This document shows positions 34,161-39,841 of a stretch of 39,841 bases of DNA, in pieces. The position numbers were made by a program, and so were the translations under genes. The notes below the pieces were generated by a model. That model made no database searches, was not told where the DNA came from, and saw nothing but the letters and a program-made list of their open reading frames with translations. Within the stretch, counting starts at the first letter, position 1, and each line of letters opens with the position of its first letter. The DNA comes from Bacteroidota bacterium. GTDB lineage: Bacteria; Bacteroidota; Bacteroidia; Chitinophagales; Chitinophagaceae. The stretch is from assembly GCA_963169635.1 (NCBI GenBank), contig CAUJDL010000033.1:1-39841 (forward strand). Reading direction: 5' to 3'.

Positions 34161-35792
34161 TTATTGCTTAATTATAGTATAAGACTCTATGTTGTCATTT
34201 AATTTAATACTAACTATATAGCTACCTTTAGTAAGTTTTTCTACATTTAAAGAAATAGTTTGGCTACCTTCTATCACCTCAACATTTTTTTGCATTATTC
34301 TTATACCATCTAAACTTGTTATGGCAATAAAAGCATTTGCTTTTTCTTTAGATGTTATACTTAATGTAGCAGTATTGGTAACAATTGTTGGATAAACAGA
34401 AGCTTCAAAAGTTTTTACTGCATCTTTTAATTTTACAATATTGCTATATGCATACTTACCATCTTTATCTACCATTTTAAGACGATAATAATGTATTGGT
34501 TGATTGTTTGTAATATGCTGATAGCTATAATGTTTAGCAGCATTGCTATATCCTTGTGCTTTTTCATTACCTACTTTTACAAATTCACTTCCATTGTTAC
34601 TATATTCTATATCAAAATGACTGGTATTTACTTCTGTAGCAGTGCTCCATAGTAAAGTAGTAGTTTTGTTGCTTAGTTTAGCTGTAAAACTGTTTAACTC
34701 TACAGGCAATGTCTCTTGTGCATACAATGCTGCTACTTCAATAGCACTTAATGCACTGTCATAAATTTTTAAATCATCTATTGTAACGATAGAGGCAGCG
34801 CCTGAGCCAATACTAAAAACACTATTACCTGTATTTAATGTATAAGCTTGAGATCCTATTAATGTACCATTCATATACATTTTTATGGTACTTCCATCGT
34901 ATGTTACTACTGCATGATGCCAAGTATTAGCAGCATAAGAACCTCCAAAATCTTTATCATTTCCATAAGCATGAAATATAGGATTACCATTAGGTCCTAT
35001 ATATACCCCAAACCTATGATAGTTTGAATTTGTTCCGTAAACAAAAATTGTAGGATAGTTACTATTGCTGCTAGCTTTATACCATACAGATACAGTTCTT
35101 GGAGACTGCAATTTAGGTATATAAGGAATATTAGCAGTACTAGTTTTAGTTGCTGCTATTTGCAATGCTTTATTAGCTACACCAAATCTGTCATTTTCAA
35201 ATGTGGTATTTGCAGCTGCAAAACTATTTTTACCTATAGTATTGTATAGAGTATTGTCAAAAGTGTATTCAGCATAAAATTCCTCTTGCACAGCCTTAAA
35301 ATTATCAATAAAAACTTGTATATTACCACTTACCCAGCTTAATTGCATTCTAAATTTTACAAGAGAACCATTAGGGATAACACCTTTAGCTATATTTCCT
35401 TCTAATGTTTTACACCCTGGACTGAAATCAGTACTAGTGGCAAATTGTACCCATGTACCGCTGTTATTTAGTTCATAAAACAAATAAGAATATCCTGTAA
35501 TGCTACCAGTTCCACGATTGTAATTAAATGAAACTGTAATAGAATTTCCATCAGAAGTATAATTTGGTGTAGTAATCAATGCATAACTATTAGTTGCATA
35601 TAATGGTGCATACATTGCCCAGGAACCATCACAAGCATAAGTTGGGTTATTAGTTCTTGTAAAAATATAAGTATGGCCTGTAGTTGACCAACCAGTAGGG
35701 AAATCTGTTTCAAAACTTTCTGAAACATTTATTTGTGCATGGGTAATTATAGACCAACCAAGCAAAAAGAAGAAAAGTAATTTTGTTTTCAT
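34161..35792 (-). CDS. Secreted LamG-domain protein with T9SS type A sorting domain
   Basis: A 543-residue surface or secreted protein. Signal peptide MKTKLLFFFLLGWSIITHAQ (1-20). An N-terminal jelly-roll module (about 22-168) holds SESFETDFPTGWSTTGH and IQVFIDNFKAVQ. A LamG/concanavalin-like domain (about 172-355) has FDNTLYNTIGKNSF, VSVWYKAS, NTWHHAVVTYDGSTIKMYMNGTLIGS and IDDLKIYDSALSAIEVAALY. A linker module with LPVELNSFTAKL and TTLLWSTATEVNTSHFDIEYS follows, common in Bacteroidota secreted proteins. The end (FEASVYPTIVTNTATLSI to the C-terminus) is a type A sorting domain. Its target is probably a carbohydrate. A LytTR-type direct repeat lies upstream of a TACTTTTA box, in the right orientation for regulation by the adjacent two-component system. 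Confidence 0.85.
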   Translation of the reverse strand: MKTKLLFFFLLGWSIITHAQINVSESFETDFPTGWSTTGHTYIFTRTNNPTYACDGSWAMYAPLYATNSYALITTPNYTSDGNSITVSFNYNRGTGSITGYSYLFYELNNSGTWVQFATSTDFSPGCKTLEGNIAKGVIPNGSLVKFRMQLSWVSGNIQVFIDNFKAVQEEFYAEYTFDNTLYNTIGKNSFAAANTTFENDRFGVANKALQIAATKTSTANIPYIPKLQSPRTVSVWYKASSNSNYPTIFVYGTNSNYHRFGVYIGPNGNPIFHAYGNDKDFGGSYAANTWHHAVVTYDGSTIKMYMNGTLIGSQAYTLNTGNSVFSIGSGAASIVTIDDLKIYDSALSAIEVAALYAQETLPVELNSFTAKLSNKTTTLLWSTATEVNTSHFDIEYSNNGSEFVKVGNEKAQGYSNAAKHYSYQHITNNQPIHYYRLKMVDKDGKYAYSNIVKLKDAVKTFEASVYPTIVTNTATLSITSKEKANAFIAITSLDGIRIMQKNVEVIEGSQTISLNVEKLTKGSYIVSIKLNDNIESYTIIKQ

Positions 35793-35811
35793 ATATTTTT
35801 AAATTATACCA

Positions 35812-35819
35812 TAAAAGTA
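35812..35819 (-). promoter_or_regulatory. Probable -7 box TACTTTTA of the LamG gene
   Basis: Seven of eight positions match TAnnTTTG, 20 bp before the ATG at 35792. The direct-repeat operator at 35850-35879 ends 30 bp further upstream, next to where the -33 would lie. Confidence 0.4.
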
Positions 35820-35849
35820 TAAGTCTAAGTACCATGGCATAGTGGTCAA

Positions 35850-35879
35850 TTTACCAAACAGCATTTTCAGTTTACCAAA
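35850..35879 (-). promoter_or_regulatory. Direct-repeat operator TTTGGTAAA-N12-TTTGGTAAA (LytTR-type candidate)
   Basis: Two identical 9-bp copies (TTTACCAAA on plus, 35850-35858 and 35871-35879) with a 12-bp spacer, a 21-bp or two-turn period. A third copy with one change (TTTACTAAA) lies at 35904-35912. The same motif with the same period stands before the LytTR regulator gene (38968-38997). Nine-bp direct repeats separated by about 12 bp are the known binding architecture of LytTR domains. Confidence 0.6.
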
Positions 35880-35963
35880 TTGGATTTTGATGAATAAAAA
35901 ATATTTACTAAACTCAAAATCTAATTTTATAAAAAATAAAAAACATATATATTACTTGCAACG

Positions 35964-35971
35964 TACATTTG
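35964..35971 (+). promoter_or_regulatory. Possible -7 box TACATTTG of the kinase gene
   Basis: Perfect TAnnTTTG match. It overlaps the TTG at 35969 that could otherwise start the kinase, which argues for the GTG at 35990. No -33 TTG at the right distance. Confidence 0.35.
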
Positions 35972-38902
35972 AAAATATCATTATTAATTGTGAGAATATT
36001 TTTGAGTATATTATTTGTAATTGTAAGCTTTTGTACAAAAGCACAAGAACCTGTATATCGTACTATCAATAATATTAATGGTTTACCAAGCAATACTGTT
36101 TATCAAGTATTACAAGACTCGTTAGGCTTTATTTGGATAGCTCATGATAAAGGATTATCAAAATTTGATGGTAGTAGTTTTATACATTTTCGTTCACCAT
36201 CATTACAAGGTAGTAGTCTTAGTAATTTGCAAAATTTTTATAATAAAATTTGGTGTCAGGATTTTGCAGGAAATTATTATTATACACAAGGAGATAATTT
36301 GTATAAAGAACAACTTATCAATAGTGCAGGAACTTATATGGCTTCTGCAAAATTTAAAGAATATATTATTGCTTTTACAAAAGATAGTATTTGTTTAATC
36401 AATGGATATAATCATCATAAACAATGGTGGAAAATTCCTTCAGAAAATGTTACTTCTATTGGTGCAGGGCATAATAGTGCATTTTTATTTGCAGAAGGAA
36501 AACTATATTTTCTTGATCATAAAGGCTTACAACTAAAACAGCAGTTTAATAATTTTAAAACACAACTATTTTTTCTGCATCAGGTAAATGATGATATTTA
36601 TGGTATTACTAAAAACACTTATCCATATATATACTTATTAAAAAATAATCAAGCTATACCATTAAATATTTTACAACAAGGTTTAATTATTAATGATGTT
36701 AGTATTATTGAAAACGAAATTTGGGTAAGTACAAGTACAGGAGCATATTGTTTTAATAAAAATTGGCAGCCTTTGTATAATGGCTATTGTTTTTTTAAAT
36801 CAAATAGCATTACCAAAGTAATCAAAGACAGAGAAGGTAGTTATTGGTTTTCTACTTTATATAATGGTATTATGGTAGTACCAAATTTGCAGATGGAATT
36901 GTATCATTATCAAAATGAAAGTATTACTACCTTAACACTTACAGGAGAAAATATTTTAGCAGGAACATCTAATCACAAAATTCTTCAGTTTAATATTGGC
37001 AAAAGCAATTTTAGTAATATTTATAAAGAACCATCAAACCATGAAATATTAGGATTGCTTTATGATGCAACTAAAAAAGAAATATTATTTTGGTCTAACA
37101 GAATTGGGTTTGTAAAAGCAGGAAATAAATATAAAGAGATAAATAATTATGCTGCAAAAAGTATAGCAATTATCAATGATAATTATTATGCTGTTGCTAC
37201 ATCTACCAATATTTCACTCATTAAAAGAAACTTAAATAATGCACCCATACCTACATGGTTACAAACTAATAAAAATCAATGGAACTTTCATGAATATACT
37301 TTGTTAGATTTTATAACACGTGGGCGTTTTGTATTATTTAATAAAACTGATAGCACTTTATATGCAGCTACTACAAACGGACTTTTTTATTTTTCTCCCA
37401 AAGGAAAAGGAAAAATAACTTGTAATGGAAAAGATATTTTTGCTTCGCAGCTTGCTATTGCTAATACAGGTATTTATATTACCACTTATGCAGATGGTTT
37501 GTATAAATTAAAAAATAATTACGAAGCTGAACAAATTAAAAACAAGAAAATTAATACTGCATTATATAAGATAACAGCAAGTGGTAACTATTTATGGTTA
37601 ATAAGTAATGATACACTACAACGCTACCATACAATCAATAACACTGTAATTAATTATACTTATGCAGATGGTTTGCCAAAAGCAGAACTAAAAGATGTAT
37701 TAGTAAAAGAAGGAAAAATTTATTTAGCAACATCGCAAGGCTTTGTAGTGTTTAATGAAAATTTAAATGTTAAAAATAATGTTGCTCCTTTACTAAGTTT
37801 AAATAGTATTTGGGTAAATGGGCAAAGAAAAAATTTATTACAACATCCTTTACAATTAGCAAGTAATCAAAATAATATAATGGTGCAGTTTTCTTTGCTG
37901 GCTTTTAAAAGTGAAAATAATAATGCATCTATTCATTATCGTATTAATCAAAATGATTGGCAAGTATTAGAAAGTACTGCAAGACAGTTAAACTTACCAT
38001 CATTATCATCTGGCAAATACACCATTACTATTAGAGCATTTAATGAAGATAATGTACCATCTGAAAAAGATATACAAATTTCATTTTCTATAGCAGCACC
38101 ATTTTATAAACAATGGTGGTTTGTAGGTGGTATTTTATTGATAATAGCAGGAAGTTTATGGGCTTTTTTTATTTACAGAATTAACAATATAAAGCAAAGA
38201 AATAAGTTAGTAGAGCAGAAAATAAAAATAGAACAAGAGCTTAATCAAAGTATGTTATCGGCTATTAAAAGTCAAATGAATCCACATTTTTTATTTAATG
38301 CACTTAATACTATACAATCTTATATATATACCAACGATAAAGAAAATGCAAGTGAATATTTATCTAAATTTTCTCAACTAACAAGGTTAATTCTTGATAT
38401 GAGTAATAAAGATTTTGTATCTATTGCAGATGAAATAAAAGCCTTAAAACTTTATATTGAATTAGAGCAGCAAAGGTTTGAAGATAAATTGCATTATCAT
38501 TTTTACATTGATGAAAATATAAGTATAGATTCTTTATATATACCTACCATGCTAATACAACCTTATGTAGAAAATGCTATTAAGCATGGATTATTACATA
38601 AAAAAAATGATTGGATGCTCAATATTAGTATGCAAAAACAAGAGGCAGGAATATTAGTAAATATTGAAGATAATGGTATAGGAAGAAAAAGAAGTGAACA
38701 ATTAAATAAACACAAACAAAAGCATCAAAGCTTTGCATTAAAAGCAAATGAAAAACGTTTAGAAATATTAAACAGAGGTTTACAGCAAAGTATTGTACTG
38801 CAAATAATAGATAAAGAAGATAATCATGGCAATGCTTTAGGTACTTTGGTAAAATTATTTATACCTACACAAAGCAGAACAATATTGCAACAAAAACAGT
38901 AG
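35969..38902 (+). CDS. Two-component sensor histidine kinase: periplasmic propeller, Y_Y_Y domain, LytS-type kinase
   Basis: Membrane sensor of about 977 residues. A signal peptide (SILFVIVSFCTKAQ) is followed by a long periplasmic propeller with two-component-regulator repeats (INGLPSNTVYQVLQDSLGFIWIAHDKGLSKFDG is the first) to about residue 620. A Y_Y_Y domain follows (HYRINQNDWQVLESTARQLNL to TITIRAFNED), then one membrane helix (WWFVGGILLIIAGSLWAFFIY, about 716-736) and a His_kinase domain. The phosphorylation block is QMNPHFLFNALNTIQSYIYTND; the ATP-binding part has PTMLIQPYVENAIKHGL and IEDNGIGRKRS. No ATG stands at the start: TTG at 35969 or GTG at 35990 (giving VRIFLSILF, a better signal peptide). 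The LytTR regulator follows after 115 bp. The ligand is unknown; neighbours suggest a glycan or surface signal. Confidence 0.93.
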   Translation: MKISLLIVRIFLSILFVIVSFCTKAQEPVYRTINNINGLPSNTVYQVLQDSLGFIWIAHDKGLSKFDGSSFIHFRSPSLQGSSLSNLQNFYNKIWCQDFAGNYYYTQGDNLYKEQLINSAGTYMASAKFKEYIIAFTKDSICLINGYNHHKQWWKIPSENVTSIGAGHNSAFLFAEGKLYFLDHKGLQLKQQFNNFKTQLFFLHQVNDDIYGITKNTYPYIYLLKNNQAIPLNILQQGLIINDVSIIENEIWVSTSTGAYCFNKNWQPLYNGYCFFKSNSITKVIKDREGSYWFSTLYNGIMVVPNLQMELYHYQNESITTLTLTGENILAGTSNHKILQFNIGKSNFSNIYKEPSNHEILGLLYDATKKEILFWSNRIGFVKAGNKYKEINNYAAKSIAIINDNYYAVATSTNISLIKRNLNNAPIPTWLQTNKNQWNFHEYTLLDFITRGRFVLFNKTDSTLYAATTNGLFYFSPKGKGKITCNGKDIFASQLAIANTGIYITTYADGLYKLKNNYEAEQIKNKKINTALYKITASGNYLWLISNDTLQRYHTINNTVINYTYADGLPKAELKDVLVKEGKIYLATSQGFVVFNENLNVKNNVAPLLSLNSIWVNGQRKNLLQHPLQLASNQNNIMVQFSLLAFKSENNNASIHYRINQNDWQVLESTARQLNLPSLSSGKYTITIRAFNEDNVPSEKDIQISFSIAAPFYKQWWFVGGILLIIAGSLWAFFIYRINNIKQRNKLVEQKIKIEQELNQSMLSAIKSQMNPHFLFNALNTIQSYIYTNDKENASEYLSKFSQLTRLILDMSNKDFVSIADEIKALKLYIELEQQRFEDKLHYHFYIDENISIDSLYIPTMLIQPYVENAIKHGLLHKKNDWMLNISMQKQEAGILVNIEDNGIGRKRSEQLNKHKQKHQSFALKANEKRLEILNRGLQQSIVLQIIDKEDNHGNALGTLVKLFIPTQSRTILQQKQ

Positions 38903-38967
38903 AATAATGATGATATTACTTTCAATTTCTAACTATTAAATCATTGCTACATAAAATAAAACTATGA

Positions 38968-38997
38968 TTTGGTAAAATGAAGTTGTTTTTTTGTAAA
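38968..38997 (+). promoter_or_regulatory. Direct-repeat operator TTTGGTAAA-N12-TTTTGTAAA before the LytTR regulator gene
   Basis: Copies at 38968-38976 and 38989-38997, differing at one base, with the same 12-bp spacer as the pair at 35850-35879. It ends 20 bp before the regulator's ATG. A weak TTCTTTTG -7-like box (39006-39013) lies between, so bound regulator might overlap the -33 region and act on its own gene. Confidence 0.6.
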
Positions 38998-39017
38998 CAA
39001 CCTATTTCTTTTGTAAT

Positions 39018-39770
39018 ATGATACAATGTATTGTAATTGACGATGAACCTAAAGCAAGAAATTTGCTGAAATCTATTATAGAACAATATTGTCCTACTTT
39101 AAATATTGCAGCTTTATGCGAAGACTTACCATCAGGCGTAAAAGCTATTAAAAAATATAAACCTCAATTAGTTTTTTTAGATATAGAAATGCCAGGGCAT
39201 AGTGGCCTTGAACTCATGGATTTTTTTAATGATAATGAAGTAGATTTTTCTATCATTTTTACTACAGCATATAATGAATATGCATTACAAGCATTTCGTT
39301 TTTCGGCAATTGATTATTTATTAAAACCTATTCAGCACAATCAATTAGTAGAAGCTGTAGAGCGTTATTCAAAACAACAGCATCATAAGCAAACAGAACA
39401 ATTACGCACATTACAAGAAAACTTAAATATAGATACTGATTGGGATGAAAAAAGAATTGTAGTATCTAGTGGGCAAGCTTTGCACTTTATAAAACCTACA
39501 GATATTGTAATGTTAAAAGGAGAAGCAGCTTATAGCGAACTTCATTTAAACAATGGAACAAAACTGCTTGCCAGCAAAAACTTAAAACATTTTGAAGAAA
39601 CACTTGCTGCTTTACCATTCTTTTTCAGATGTCATAAATCTTATATTGTAAATATAAGAGCAGTACTACAATATATTAAAAGCGATGGTGGTTATCTTAA
39701 ATTAAAAAATAATTTAACAGCCTCACTCTCTATAGATAAAGTAGATGAGTTTTTAGCATTAATGAAATAG
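39018..39770 (+). CDS. LytTR-family response regulator
   Basis: Cytoplasmic response regulator, the output partner of the upstream LytS-type kinase. The 250-residue protein has a receiver domain (about 1-120): acidic pair in CIVIDDEPKARN, phospho-acceptor Asp in PQLVFLDIEMPGHSG (about residue 55), Thr in IIFTTAYNEYALQAF and Lys in YLLKPIQ. A LytTR DNA-binding domain follows (about 147-248): RIVVSSGQALHFIKPTDIVMLKGEAAYSELHLNNG, then FFRCHKSYIVNIRAV and the closing LSIDKVDEFLALMK. The start MIQCIVIDDE at 39018 is exact. A direct-repeat operator lies 20 bp upstream, suggesting autoregulation. Bases 39771-39841 hold nothing recognisable. Confidence 0.95.
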   Translation: MIQCIVIDDEPKARNLLKSIIEQYCPTLNIAALCEDLPSGVKAIKKYKPQLVFLDIEMPGHSGLELMDFFNDNEVDFSIIFTTAYNEYALQAFRFSAIDYLLKPIQHNQLVEAVERYSKQQHHKQTEQLRTLQENLNIDTDWDEKRIVVSSGQALHFIKPTDIVMLKGEAAYSELHLNNGTKLLASKNLKHFEETLAALPFFFRCHKSYIVNIRAVLQYIKSDGGYLKLKNNLTASLSIDKVDEFLALMK

Positions 39771-39841
39771 TTGCTACAAAAAATAATTATTCTCAGCAAT
39801 AAAATAAATACTCATAAAATAGGATAGGAGAGAAGTTGGTT

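Noticed and set aside
35842-36072. 76-codon plus-strand frame before the kinase
   Set aside because: It overlaps the direct-repeat operator and the kinase signal peptide in another frame, and has no protein-like composition.

Overview
The window is a 39.8 kb, strongly AT-rich chromosomal segment from a member of the Bacteroidota, most likely the Chitinophagales/Chitinophagaceae side of the phylum (lineage below phylum is inference). Evidence for the phylum: type IX secretion (T9SS) cargo with sorting domains, a PorP/SprF protein, PKD-rich gliding-type proteins, a hybrid propeller/LytS kinase with a LytTR regulator, near absence of Shine-Dalgarno sequences, and TAnnTTTG -7 promoter boxes. No tRNA, rRNA or insertion sequence was seen.

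Layout. 1-4830: 3' part of a type II-C cas9, then complete cas1 and cas2. 4831-5545: an odd CRISPR-related patch. It holds a strong hairpin, an anti-repeat (tracrRNA-like) segment and two 36-bp direct repeats that are 422 bp apart instead of about 30. They enclose a foreign-looking gene fragment with an HELQH metallopeptidase-like motif. A 9-bp-period tandem repeat follows. 5531-12k: housekeeping genes (phnA/yjdM, sugar nucleotidyltransferase, SlyD-like FKBP, thiolase, YbhN-like membrane protein, panC, recG). 13.2-18k: a giant T9SS type B cargo gene interrupted by one in-frame TAA, followed by its PorP/SprF partner. 18-24.2k: agmatine deiminase, SMUG2-like glycosylase, plsY, prmA, pnp, rpsO. 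24.4-30k: accessory genes (VOC proteins, DUF2971, PIN toxin with excisionase-type antitoxin, esterase, DUF1569, TMEM175). 30-36k: SGNH/PKD T9SS protein, SulP transporter, DUF2975-XRE pair, LamG T9SS protein. 36-39.8k: propeller/LytS-type histidine kinase and its LytTR response regulator.

Most notable observations. (1) The CRISPR repeat/anti-repeat patch next to cas2: on the minus strand the order is foreign segment - repeat - hairpin - anti-repeat - terminator, which resembles a naturally fused guide RNA. (2) The same 9-bp direct repeat (TTTGGTAAA, N12, copy; 21-bp period) occurs in front of both the LamG T9SS gene and the LytTR regulator gene. This is the spacing expected of a LytTR operator and suggests that the two-component system controls itself and the adjacent secreted protein. 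(3) A near-perfect palindrome overlaps the -33 element of the DUF2975-XRE operon. (4) Two homologous 9-bp-period tandem tracts lie 24 kb apart. (5) The T9SS cargo gene carries a single premature stop. All calls come from reading the sequence; no searches were run.
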